A DNA stretch of 12,644 nt from Spirochaetia bacterium (GTDB taxonomy: Bacteria > Spirochaetota > Spirochaetia > PWKH01): positions 1 through 12,644 of the forward strand of contig SKXS01000021.1 in the NCBI GenBank assembly GCA_007128345.1, read 5' to 3'. Of the stretch, positions 1-7,542 are shown one piece after another. The translations under genes were made by a program, and so were the position numbers. A model generated the notes under the pieces. That model saw nothing but the letters and a program-made list of their open reading frames with translations, was not told where the DNA came from and did not search any database. Within the stretch, counting starts at the first letter, position 1. Each line of letters begins with the position of its first letter.

Positions 1-2
1 CT

Positions 3-740
3 GTGCTCCTCTACGGAGGAGATCTCAATAATCTCTCCTTGTCAGTCAAAAGCGAGCTTGAGCGGTTTTATGAAGGAATCTACAATGCCGCAGATCCTGC
101 ACGCATACATGCGGACTTCCATGCAGTAAAAGAAGTGGTAAACAGCCAGGCACACACTGAGTTTTACAAAAATTTTCTCACAGCGCGAATTACCATGATC
201 TACGGCAGGCACTTTATATCAGATGATACCGCCTGGTACGATCCGGACTTCGGCGAGGAGCACCTTCGTAAAGCACTGGCTTCCGTGGAGCATATGATGA
301 AATCCCAGGAGGCTCCAGAACTGTATGCGCTGGCTTCAGAGATACGCGGATCTCTCTTTCTCCTCCGTCCCCTGAGATATCTGCTCACCCACGGGAGGGC
401 GGCAAACCGTCTGGCTGCTCAGGCACGTCGAGCTGATGACGCCAATCTGGATGTACTTATCCTTCTAGGCAACGAAGCGCTCTATACCCCCGGTATTTAT
501 GGGGGAAGCCCCCGATCAGCGTACCAGTTCTTTATATCGGCACTCGATGTATTTCAGAGACAAGAAGCAGCGGGATTCTATGCCGATCCTGTATCCCTGT
601 TTACCATTTATTCAGGAATCGGTATTGCATTAAAAGATATAGGGATGCCTGCAGAAGCGGCCTCCTGGCTGGAAGCAGCCCTGCGCATCTATCCGTACAA
701 TCCGTACATCACCAGCATGCGTGATGAACTGAGTCAATAA
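3..740 (+). CDS. TPR-like helical-repeat protein, 5' end outside window
   Basis: An open frame runs in from the left edge and stops with TAA, giving 245 visible residues. The first possible start is a GTG at base 3, but too little upstream sequence is present to judge it, so I treat the gene as 5'-truncated. The protein is mostly helix-forming. Residues 203-235 fit a tetratricopeptide repeat (small residues in helix A, AxxWLEAAL in helix B, closing proline P231). A second helical hairpin at 157-181 contains a GIYGGSPRSA turn, a pattern seen in some TPR proteins. This implies a scaffold or partner-binding role, not an enzyme. No signal peptide is visible, but the N terminus may be missing. It lies 75 bp upstream of the glycosyltransferase gene on the same strand and may be co-transcribed with it. 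I do not recognise the family; a periplasmic TatT-like protein is one possibility I cannot support. Confidence 0.6.
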   Translation: MLLYGGDLNNLSLSVKSELERFYEGIYNAADPARIHADFHAVKEVVNSQAHTEFYKNFLTARITMIYGRHFISDDTAWYDPDFGEEHLRKALASVEHMMKSQEAPELYALASEIRGSLFLLRPLRYLLTHGRAANRLAAQARRADDANLDVLILLGNEALYTPGIYGGSPRSAYQFFISALDVFQRQEAAGFYADPVSLFTIYSGIGIALKDIGMPAEAASWLEAALRIYPYNPYITSMRDELSQ

Positions 741-768
741 ACTTCCTCCGTCCCTGGAAGTACAGGGA
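741..768 (+). repeat. Two overlapping, mutually exclusive hairpins
   Basis: Directly after the TPR-like gene stop, ACTTCC (741-746) can pair with GGAAGT (756-761), and TCCCTG (751-756) can pair with CAGGGA (763-768). Both stems are perfect 6-bp matches and they compete for the same bases. No T-run follows, so this is not a standard intrinsic terminator. It could tune read-through or RNA processing before the glycosyltransferase gene, or be chance. Confidence 0.35.
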
Positions 769-815
769 TAATACTTATTGACCATTGCAGGTATCTGGTA
801 TAGCCTTTTGCCACC

Positions 816-1940
816 ATGCTCAGTCTCATAATCTTCAGCATCTTTACAGCCTTCTCCCTCTATGTACTCATCCTTTCGGCAGCTAATATCCTGACCATCC
901 GATTTCAGACAGGAAAAACAGGGCTGACCGACGGTCCTCGGGTGTCTGTGATGATACCTGCACGGGACGAAGAGCATTCAATCAGTAATTGTCTGGATTC
1001 ACTGGTCGATCAGACATACCTGGACTATGAGATTCTGGTAATTGATGATCAGTCATCAGACAGTACCTGGGAGATCATATCCCAGTATGCACAGAAGCAC
1101 CCGAATATACGCGCATTCAAGGGGAACTCCCTGCCTGAAGGATGGAACGGCAAATCCTACGCGCTCCATCAGCTGGCCCAGCATGCATCAGGCGAGATCT
1201 TTCTCTTTACTGATGCCGATACCGTCCACAGCAAGGAGAGTATCTCGCTGGGTGCAGCGAACTTGATTAGTCGCGGTGCTGACATGGTGTCCGGATACCC
1301 TTTGCAGGCAGGGCCTGGATTCATTACCCAGATCATCGTATCAGTTATGCATTTCAATACTGCGTTCCTGTTTCCTCTGGTATTATCTCGCTTCACGAGA
1401 ATACCTCTCTTTGCCTTTGCTATTGGTCAGTACATATGCATCACTAAGAATGCCTATTTTGCTTCAGGAGGGTATGAGCGCATCCGCAGCAGAGTTACTG
1501 ATGACATACACCTTGCCCGCAACCTACTCTCCATGGGATATCGTATTCGGTTTATTGAAGTGCATAAAACAGTGCAGTGCAGGATGTTTTCAACCCCCGC
1601 ACAAGCATTTGCAGGTATCACCCGGAGCATTGTTGATTTTTTTGACTGCAGAACAAGCTTGCTGATTTCATCGGCTGTACTTTTCTGCTGCCTGATCATC
1701 TATCCTGTATTGGCATGCCTCTGGTTTCTCCTCCAAGGAGTCGTAATACTCCCCCTTGTCTTCGGATTGCTGGCCGTCTCACTTTCCTGGGCAATCGTGG
1801 TCCTCTACCTACGCTATCCCCCTGCAGCTGCGCTGTTTGGGATCCTCATGCTTTTTTTACCTGTGATCATGATTTTCTACGGTTCCGCGCTGCTGCTTTC
1901 AGGACGAGGCATAGTATGGAAAAAACGGTACGTAGCGTAG
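816..1940 (+). CDS. Family 2 membrane glycosyltransferase, CrtQ/CruC/HpnB-like
   Basis: A 374-residue membrane glycosyltransferase that should move a sugar from a nucleotide donor to a lipid acceptor at the cytoplasmic face. Residues 3-27 form an N-terminal membrane anchor. The GT-A domain starts at VSVMIPARDEE (43-53), continues with VIDDQSSDST (75-84), and has the metal-binding DxD at D133-A-D135. D229/D230 in a TDDIHLA motif is the likely catalytic acid region. Hydrophobic segments at about 282-310, 312-331 and 337-361 anchor the C-terminal part. The PEGWNGKSYA motif (107-116) and terminal VWKKRY are shared with carotenoid and hopanoid-associated glycosyltransferases as I recall them, which suggests a polyprenoid acceptor. 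ATG 816 is the first start after an in-frame TAG, and no good Shine-Dalgarno is visible. The last 25 bases overlap the acyltransferase gene. GT2 membership is firm; the acceptor is inferred. Confidence 0.85.
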   Translation: MLSLIIFSIFTAFSLYVLILSAANILTIRFQTGKTGLTDGPRVSVMIPARDEEHSISNCLDSLVDQTYLDYEILVIDDQSSDSTWEIISQYAQKHPNIRAFKGNSLPEGWNGKSYALHQLAQHASGEIFLFTDADTVHSKESISLGAANLISRGADMVSGYPLQAGPGFITQIIVSVMHFNTAFLFPLVLSRFTRIPLFAFAIGQYICITKNAYFASGGYERIRSRVTDDIHLARNLLSMGYRIRFIEVHKTVQCRMFSTPAQAFAGITRSIVDFFDCRTSLLISSAVLFCCLIIYPVLACLWFLLQGVVILPLVFGLLAVSLSWAIVVLYLRYPPAAALFGILMLFLPVIMIFYGSALLLSGRGIVWKKRYVA

Positions 1941-2614
1941 ATATTCCGGTTATCGTGCCCCGTTCTCCCTGGTTCCGCTTCTTTTCCTTCCTCATGTACT
2001 ATGATGTGCTTGGCCTCCTCCACCTTGTATTCCCCCTGCTCTATTCCATCCGGGTCAGAGGTAAGGAACATCTCCAGGGTATACGTAATGCGGTCATTAT
2101 ATCAAATCACTGCCACTACCTTGATCCGGGTTTTGCAGCGTATGCAGTCTCTCCTGTTCGTCTCTGCTTCACCGGTCTGGAGAAGACCTTTGTTGAGAGC
2201 AGCAGGCCTTTCATCATGCTCATCCGCCTACTCGGTGGCATTCCCATTCCCGACTCGCATCCCTGGTCTATCCTGCCGTATCTTCGGGAAGTTGCATCAA
2301 GCGGACACAGACGTTTTATCCACATATTTCCTGAAGGGGAAATGATCCGTAAAAGCATTGACCTGCGTCCCTTTAAGCCTGGGGCTTTCGTAGTTGCCGC
2401 TGAGTGCAGCATTCCCGTTATCCCGATGGTAACTTCCTTTCAGCAGAGAAAATTCTGGTTTCCCCGCCTTACCGTCCAGTTTCTCGAACCTATTGATGCT
2501 GTTGAAGTATGGGAGGCGGCGGGGAGCAGGAAAAAGTCTGCCATACGTTCTCTGTCAGCCGATGTGCGCAAACGCATGCAGCAGGCTGTCAATGACATGA
2601 AGGCTGGCGGGTGA
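1916..2614 (+). CDS. PlsC-family (LPLAT) acyltransferase
   Basis: A 232-residue acyltransferase of the glycerophosphate acyltransferase superfamily, which transfers a fatty acyl group to a hydroxyl acceptor at the inner membrane. The catalytic NHx4D motif is NHCHYLD (64-70, H65 and D70). The acceptor-binding block is FPEGE (138-142), with E in place of the usual T or S. A hydrophobic stretch at about 27-44 probably contacts the membrane, and GGIPIP (107-112) and IPVIPM (166-171) are further family blocks. The frame is open from 1715, but ATG 1916 is preferred: GAGG at 1906-1909 sits 6 nt upstream, and the family domain begins here. It overlaps the glycosyltransferase by 25 bases, so translation is probably coupled. 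Close pairing with a GT2 enzyme suggests that it acylates the glycoside product; ordinary phosphatidic acid synthesis is the alternative. Confidence 0.85.
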   Translation: MEKTVRSVDIPVIVPRSPWFRFFSFLMYYDVLGLLHLVFPLLYSIRVRGKEHLQGIRNAVIISNHCHYLDPGFAAYAVSPVRLCFTGLEKTFVESSRPFIMLIRLLGGIPIPDSHPWSILPYLREVASSGHRRFIHIFPEGEMIRKSIDLRPFKPGAFVVAAECSIPVIPMVTSFQQRKFWFPRLTVQFLEPIDAVEVWEAAGSRKKSAIRSLSADVRKRMQQAVNDMKAGG

Positions 2615-3624
2615 ATACCATGGACCCTCATCAGCCCCGCGTATACGGAATCGGCAATCCCCTCATAGATATTCTGGTAGATGTTGAGGACCATGATCTC
2701 AGCCTTCTGGGTCTCCATAAGGGCACCATGCACCTCATCAGCAGTGATCGAAGGATGGAACTGCTCGACTTCATTGACGGCAAGCCTGTTTCGTATCGAT
2801 GCGGAGGTTCCTGCCCCAACACTATGATAACCCTGTCTGCGTGCGGTATTCCTTCGGCAATTGCAGGAATGGTGGGTAATGACCGGTTCGGCTCCATCTA
2901 CCGTAAAAATCTTCAGTCACTGAAGGTTTCTGATGCGCTGAAGAGCTTTGATGCTCCCACCGGTTCAAGTATTATCCTGGTCACACCTGACTGCGAGCGT
3001 ACTATGAACACCTATCTTGGAGCAAACAGGTACTTTTCCCCGGAGGATGTAGATGAAGCAACGCTTGCCGGCTCTGATCTATTCCATTTCACAGGCTACA
3101 TGTGGGACACAGAAAACCAGAAGCAGGCAATTATGAAGGGCATGTCGATAGCGCATAGGAGCGGAACCCGCATATCCTTTGACATAGCCGATCCGTTTGC
3201 GGTCAGCAGAAATCGGGAGGCATTTCTGAGCATCATCACCGATCATGCTGATGTCGTGTTTGCCAACAGTGAAGAAGCGCGTATCCTCTTTGACCGGTAC
3301 GATCCTTATGAGTGTGCAAAAAGTCTGGGAAGGCGCTGCCGTATCGGCGTGGTGAAAGCGGGAAGAAATGGATCATACATCGCAAGCGAAGACAAGATAC
3401 TCCGCATCCCGGCATATCCATGCACCCCCGTTGACACTACAGGTGCAGGCGACATCTATGCGTCGGGGTTTCTCTACAGCCTGATGCATGGGTTCACGTT
3501 GGGAGTGTGCGGAAGAATTGCCTCTTATCTTGCTTCGCAGATCATAGAGGAGCATGGGGCTCAGTTTTCCTTAGATTCACTGGAGAAAATCAAGAAGATG
3601 CTCGAAAAAGAGACTTGGAACTAG
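2611..3624 (+). CDS. PfkB-family carbohydrate/nucleoside kinase, adenosine-kinase-like
   Basis: A 337-residue kinase of the ribokinase/PfkB fold that uses ATP to phosphorylate a sugar or nucleoside hydroxyl. GIGNPLIDIL (13-22) is the N-terminal substrate block and resembles the GNPLLDI opening of adenosine kinases. GGSCPN (65-70) is the glycine-rich substrate hinge. DTTGAGD (275-281) forms the anion hole with catalytic base D281. Length is normal for the family. GTG 2611 overlaps the acyltransferase stop as GTGA and has GAAGG 7 nt upstream; ATG 2620, with GGGTGA before it, is an equally plausible start giving 334 residues. Its stop shares a CTAG with the metK stop on the opposite strand. Adenosine as substrate is an inference from the N-terminal motif and from metK next door, since adenosine is an end product of SAM-dependent methylation. 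Another sugar substrate cannot be excluded. Confidence 0.8.
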   Translation: MNTMDPHQPRVYGIGNPLIDILVDVEDHDLSLLGLHKGTMHLISSDRRMELLDFIDGKPVSYRCGGSCPNTMITLSACGIPSAIAGMVGNDRFGSIYRKNLQSLKVSDALKSFDAPTGSSIILVTPDCERTMNTYLGANRYFSPEDVDEATLAGSDLFHFTGYMWDTENQKQAIMKGMSIAHRSGTRISFDIADPFAVSRNREAFLSIITDHADVVFANSEEARILFDRYDPYECAKSLGRRCRIGVVKAGRNGSYIASEDKILRIPAYPCTPVDTTGAGDIYASGFLYSLMHGFTLGVCGRIASYLASQIIEEHGAQFSLDSLEKIKKMLEKETWN

Positions 3625-4790
3625 CCTGTCATCACCCGTTTGAGGTAGTCCGCTTTGTCAGTTTTCTCCCAAGTGAATATATCCCTGCCGAAATGCCCGT
3701 AGGCTGCAGTTCTGCGGTACATGGGATGAAGCAGATGAAGGGACCGTATGATGGCTCCCGGAGTGAGATCAAACTCCCGCACTACAGTTTCAGCTATACG
3801 CCAGTCAGGCACCAGCCCGGTTGAGAAGGTATCAACCATAACCGATATAGGCTCCGCTACACCAATTGCGTAGGAAAGCTGTACTTCACACCGTGTACAG
3901 ACCCCGGATGCAACAAGGTTTTTCGCCAGGTACCTGGCCATGTACGCCGCTGACCGGTCCACCTTAGAGGGATCCTTTCCGCTGAAGGCGCCCCCCCCGT
4001 GGCGTCCCATTCCTCCGTAGGTATCTACAACTATCTTCCGTCCTGTCAGGCCCGTATCGGCATGCGGACCTCCCCTGACAAACCTGCCGGTGGGATTAAT
4101 GAAGTACTTCGTATCCCGGTCAATCAATCCGGTGGGCTCAAGTATCGGGTTTATAATTTCTTCGCGCACCGCCTCTTCCAACTGACTTCGGGAGACCTCA
4201 GGGTTATGCTGCTGAGACAAAACTACGGTATGGATACGCTTGACCTTACCCTGCAGATATTCTATGGTCACCTGGCTCTTTGCGTCAGGGCGGAGCCAGG
4301 GAATCTTTCTGGTTTTTCTCATTTCAGCAGAACGCATCATGAGCTTGTGGCTGAACATGATTGGAGCCGGCATGAGCTCAGGAGTTTCCCTGCAGGCAAA
4401 CCCGAACATCATTCCCTGGTCACCTGCGCCTAGGGGTTTATGCTTCTGTTCGTTCTCGTCTACCCCCATGGCAATGTCGGGAGACTGCTGGTCAATTGTG
4501 CTCAAAACGGCCATGGATTCATAATCCAACCCAAATACAGGATCGGTATACCCTACACCCTTTACTACTTCCCGCACCAGATCGGGAAGAGATACATAGG
4601 TTGTCGTGGTTATTTCGCCGCCAACGAGCACCATACCCGTAGTGGCAAAGGTTTCGCATGCAACCCGTGCATGCTGGTCATCTGCAAGGCAGGCGTCAAG
4701 CACCGCGTCAGATATTTGGTCGCACAGCTTGTCAGGATGTCCTTCACTGACAGACTCCGATGTAAACAGCAAGGAATGCTCCATACTCAT
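3621..4790 (-). CDS. metK: S-adenosylmethionine synthetase
   Basis: MetK condenses methionine and ATP to S-adenosylmethionine, releasing phosphate and pyrophosphate, in the cytoplasm. The 389-residue protein has the N-terminal SESVSEGHPDK block (ATP site, 11-21), the GAGDQGMMFG hexapeptide region (121-130), FVRGGPHADTGLTGRK (237-252), VDTYGG (255-260) and the P-loop-like GGGAFSGKDP (265-274). It ends with the family's YGHFGR and WEKTDKADYLK. Length matches bacterial homologues. The frame opens with an ATG at 4805, but that codon overlaps an ideal AGGAGG (4797-4802) placed 6 nt before ATG 4790, so 4790 is preferred; ATG 4784 is a weaker third choice. The gene lies 81 bp after jag with no visible promoter or terminator between, so it probably belongs to the yidC-jag transcript. 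A run of eight G in the coding strand encodes the GGG loop. Confidence 0.95.
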   Translation of the reverse strand: MSMEHSLLFTSESVSEGHPDKLCDQISDAVLDACLADDQHARVACETFATTGMVLVGGEITTTTYVSLPDLVREVVKGVGYTDPVFGLDYESMAVLSTIDQQSPDIAMGVDENEQKHKPLGAGDQGMMFGFACRETPELMPAPIMFSHKLMMRSAEMRKTRKIPWLRPDAKSQVTIEYLQGKVKRIHTVVLSQQHNPEVSRSQLEEAVREEIINPILEPTGLIDRDTKYFINPTGRFVRGGPHADTGLTGRKIVVDTYGGMGRHGGGAFSGKDPSKVDRSAAYMARYLAKNLVASGVCTRCEVQLSYAIGVAEPISVMVDTFSTGLVPDWRIAETVVREFDLTPGAIIRSLHLLHPMYRRTAAYGHFGRDIFTWEKTDKADYLKRVMTG

Positions 4791-4796
4791 CAGTTC

Positions 4797-4802
4797 CCTC
4801 CT
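4797..4802 (-). promoter_or_regulatory. metK Shine-Dalgarno that fixes its start
   Basis: On the - strand AGGAGG lies 6 nt upstream of ATG 4790. The in-frame upstream ATG at 4805 would place the start inside this site, so the shorter protein is the likely product. Confidence 0.75.
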
Positions 4803-4871
4803 CATAAGCAGTTCATCGGCTTGCCCGGCGTTCCGATTGATGGATGGATACCGTGCTCACCTCACAGGGTT

Positions 4872-5534
4872 TCACTGCCGTCGGCCTCCGCCTTTGTAAG
4901 AAATCCTGATCTGCTTATACAGTCCCTCTCCTTCGCTTTTGGTCTCCACATCGATGATATCATTGAGGGCTGTATGTATCAGCCTGCGTTCAAAGGGATT
5001 CATCGGTTCAAGGAGCTTGGACCGTTTATACTTCTTTACATATTCAGCACTCTTGTATGCAGTCTTGATGAGGTGCTCTTCATGCCTGATCCGGTAGTTT
5101 TCCGCATCTATGATCACTCGCTTTGAATCATCAAGCAGACCTGCATACACATTCACCAGCAGTTGAAGCGCGTCAAGATTTTTACCCTTCTTGCCGATGA
5201 TGATTCCTGAATGATCTGATATGATCGTCAGCCCGATCTTGTTATCCCTGCGGTATGCGATATGTACCTCTGCAGGATACCCCATTTTACTCAGAATAGT
5301 CTTCACATACTCGGTTACCTTTTTCTCAAATTCATCTCTTGCCGGTTTATGTGAAGCATCAATATTCGGTTCATTTACATGGATTCGAATTTTTACACTG
5401 CTTTTCTTGAATAAACCCCACTTGGACCCTGCATCAAGGATTTCCACATTGAAATCCTCCCGCTTCAGATTCAGTTCCTCCACAGCCCGGTCTATAGCCT
5501 CTTGTTCATTACGGCCTTCAAATTCCTTTATCAT
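4872..5534 (-). CDS. jag: Jag/KhpB RNA-binding protein (Jag_N-KH-R3H)
   Basis: A 220-residue cytoplasmic RNA-binding protein encoded almost universally beside yidC. The Jag_N domain (about 1-52) opens with EFEGRNEQEAIDRA and includes the SKWGLFKK block. A KH domain (about 70-145) carries the GxxG loop GKKG at 114-117 in IIIGKKGKNLDALQ. An R3H domain (about 155-217) has the R-x3-H signature at R183-H187, within the conserved NPFERRLIHTAL. All three domains are intact and the length is typical. KhpB/Jag proteins bind RNA and affect cell division and envelope growth in Gram-positive bacteria; the role in spirochaetes is inferred from family. The start has GGGAGA about 7 nt upstream, and the gene begins 24 bp after the yidC stop, so the two are surely co-transcribed. 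Confidence 0.93.
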   Translation of the reverse strand: MIKEFEGRNEQEAIDRAVEELNLKREDFNVEILDAGSKWGLFKKSSVKIRIHVNEPNIDASHKPARDEFEKKVTEYVKTILSKMGYPAEVHIAYRRDNKIGLTIISDHSGIIIGKKGKNLDALQLLVNVYAGLLDDSKRVIIDAENYRIRHEEHLIKTAYKSAEYVKKYKRSKLLEPMNPFERRLIHTALNDIIDVETKSEGEGLYKQIRISYKGGGRRQ

Positions 5535-5558
5535 GGTATGTTCTCCCTTAATTCGGGT

Positions 5559-7406
5559 CTATTTTTTCTTTTTCTTCTTCTTGCCGCCGCCTTTGCTGAA
5601 TGCCGCAGAGAGCTTTTCGGATCCCTTCGCTGCGATTTTCGCAGCATTTGATGGAGCCGATTCAGCTGTTTCAGTCTTATGCTTGCTCTTCTGGGTAATA
5701 TAGCGCTGCTGAACCGTGGAAACCAGGTTCATGACTGTCCAGTAGAGCAGCAGCCCGGAGGGAGCGCTGTAGAGCACAAAGAAAAGAACTACCGGCATAC
5801 CGTAGGTCATGAACTTCATGTTCATCTGGCTAGGACCGGACGCTGCAGTCGACTGGGTGGTAAATTTGAACGAAAGGATCATGGTTCCCAGATAGATGAT
5901 GGGAAGCAGTCTGATGTCGCTCCACCCAACTATCGGTATCTGTGCGGGCGCAAAACTGAAAATAGTGTCCGGCTGGGACAGATCGGTAATCCATCCCGGA
6001 ATGAAGACCGCTCCACGCAGCTCAAAATGCTTGTTTAATAATCCGTAGAGCGCAATGAAAATTGGAAACTGAAGAAGCATGGGAAGACACCCCGCTCCCA
6101 GCGGATTGACCCCTTCACGCTTGTAGAGCTCAGCGACTTCCTGGTTCATCTTCTTCGGGTTGTCCTTGTGCTTTGTCCTGATCTCCTGCATCTTCGGATT
6201 GAGGGCCTGCATCTTCGCGGTTGACTGGAAGCTCTTCCTGGTTATCGGGTAGAGCACCACCTTGATCAGCAGGGTAAGCAGGATGATCGCAACTCCATAG
6301 TTCGGGACAAGCCGGTAGAACAAATCAAGGAAAAATTTCAGGATATTCTCAAGCCAGCCGAACCAGGTGCTGGCATCCATGGCTTCCTCAAGGTTCATAT
6401 CCCTCAGACCCCACTCATTGTCGGTAGTCCGGTTGTAGATGGTCAGTGCGCTCCTCTGCTGCGGACCGATGTAGAAACGGAAGACATCGGTTATCTCAGA
6501 ACTCCTCGGTGCAGGCCTGCTGTAGAGAAGCCTGGACGTACTGGGTATGCCTTCAGCAGTGCCTTCCAGCAGGATGGTCTGGTAACGGGTTGTGTCGGGT
6601 ATACCAATGACAGTGAAGTACTTTCCAGCCAGAGAGGTCCAGGCAAGAAAATCATCCGTACTGTAGATGCCGTTGCGTATCCGTACAGAATCCTTTTTAC
6701 CCCCCGCATAGGTATAGAACCGGCGGTACTCGTAGCGGTTGTCCAGTTCGTCAAATGTCGGTCCCACTTGGGGCTCAAATCCGGTTGTATATGCAAAACC
6801 CGCAAAGTCCAGGGGCAACGCAGTACGCACGCTGTTTCTTATATGTATGCGCATCTCAAACAGATAATCCTGAGGTTTGAAGGTAAATCGCTTGGTTATC
6901 GTGAAATGGTCAGGGCTAACTTCGCCTGTTTGGTCAATATAGCTGAAGTCTCGGTAGAATTCCACTGTCAGGTTATCTACTCTGCGGACATGGAAGGTGT
7001 CCGTGACAGGAGCCTCATACTGATTGCCGAGATACAACAGGAAAGCTCCCGGATCATTAGGTCCCGAGAAGATTGCCTCTACAGGAACGCCCTGATCGAG
7101 GTGCTCATTGAGCTTGAGACTCTGCATGAACGCGCCTGCTGTGGAGAAGGCAGCCGTAAAGACACCGTTATCAACGGTAACCGTTTGTTTTGGGGGATCG
7201 TCTCCCAGAGCTGTCAGGGTAAACCCTTCGACAGTTTCAGGACGGAACGGTGCTGGAGCTTCTTCAGGAGTTTCCGGGATCGGAGCTGCAACTTCCGTGC
7301 GTGGAGTTTCCACGGGTTCAGGTGAGAAAAATATACTTTGTATGCTCAGACCAACCGTGATTACGATTGCTGAGAGTACAACTGCAAGTAACGTATTACG
7401 ATCCAT
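5559..7406 (-). CDS. yidC: Membrane protein insertase YidC
   Basis: YidC inserts and folds inner-membrane proteins, alone or with SecYEG. At 615 residues this is the long diderm type. The N-terminal transmembrane helix is about 5-27, followed by a proline- and glutamate-rich linker (about 29-58) and the large periplasmic beta-sandwich domain (about 60-330). The conserved five-helix core (about 345-570) contains VVLYPITRKSFQSTAKMQ, the cytoplasmic hairpin NPKMQEIRTKHKDNPKKM, and EGVNPLGAGCLPMLLQFPIF. At the position of the functional groove arginine (E. coli R366 by my alignment) there is a lysine, K382, which keeps the charge. The C terminus ends in GGG and seven lysines, a basic tail of the kind that helps some YidC/Oxa1 proteins bind ribosomes. 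The start has AAGGAG 6 nt upstream. It lies 136 bp after rnpA, with no yidD between. Confidence 0.96.
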   Translation of the reverse strand: MDRNTLLAVVLSAIVITVGLSIQSIFFSPEPVETPRTEVAAPIPETPEEAPAPFRPETVEGFTLTALGDDPPKQTVTVDNGVFTAAFSTAGAFMQSLKLNEHLDQGVPVEAIFSGPNDPGAFLLYLGNQYEAPVTDTFHVRRVDNLTVEFYRDFSYIDQTGEVSPDHFTITKRFTFKPQDYLFEMRIHIRNSVRTALPLDFAGFAYTTGFEPQVGPTFDELDNRYEYRRFYTYAGGKKDSVRIRNGIYSTDDFLAWTSLAGKYFTVIGIPDTTRYQTILLEGTAEGIPSTSRLLYSRPAPRSSEITDVFRFYIGPQQRSALTIYNRTTDNEWGLRDMNLEEAMDASTWFGWLENILKFFLDLFYRLVPNYGVAIILLTLLIKVVLYPITRKSFQSTAKMQALNPKMQEIRTKHKDNPKKMNQEVAELYKREGVNPLGAGCLPMLLQFPIFIALYGLLNKHFELRGAVFIPGWITDLSQPDTIFSFAPAQIPIVGWSDIRLLPIIYLGTMILSFKFTTQSTAASGPSQMNMKFMTYGMPVVLFFVLYSAPSGLLLYWTVMNLVSTVQQRYITQKSKHKTETAESAPSNAAKIAAKGSEKLSAAFSKGGGKKKKKKK

Positions 7407-7542
7407 TGCTCGCTCCTTGTGCGGAACCGTGCGCGTGGACCGTCTGACTTCTGTAGGCTACCAGCTCTTCCCGATACCTGCCCTGTGGAGTACATGGAAC
7501 AGATTCATGTCAATGCTTTCGCATGCATGACGAGACATATGA

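Noticed and set aside
778..804. TTGACC and TGGTATAGC upstream of the glycosyltransferase as a promoter
   Set aside because: The spacer is 15 bp, and the start would fall about 5 bases before the ATG. The boxes are suggestive but too weak to annotate.
1715..1915. N-terminal extension of the acyltransferase from the upstream ATG at 1715
   Set aside because: It lies wholly inside the glycosyltransferase gene, has a low-complexity, non-family sequence and no ribosome binding site; ATG 1916 has GAGG at good distance.
4791..4871. jag-metK gap as a possible SAM riboswitch or promoter
   Set aside because: At 81 bp it shows only a weak ATCGG/CCGAT pairing, no riboswitch-like core and no promoter boxes.
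4440..5126. 228-codon open frame on the + strand opposite metK and jag
   Set aside because: Both genes beneath it are unmistakable on the - strand; the frame shows no family motif and no ribosome binding site.
7407..7542. Place where yidD usually sits, between rnpA and yidC
   Set aside because: The gap is only 136 bp and no frame shows YidD-like sequence; yidD is absent here. A 26-codon frame (7458-7538, -) has no Shine-Dalgarno or recognisable sequence. A small ATGC-GAAA-GCAT hairpin (7513-7524) is too short to call an RNA gene.
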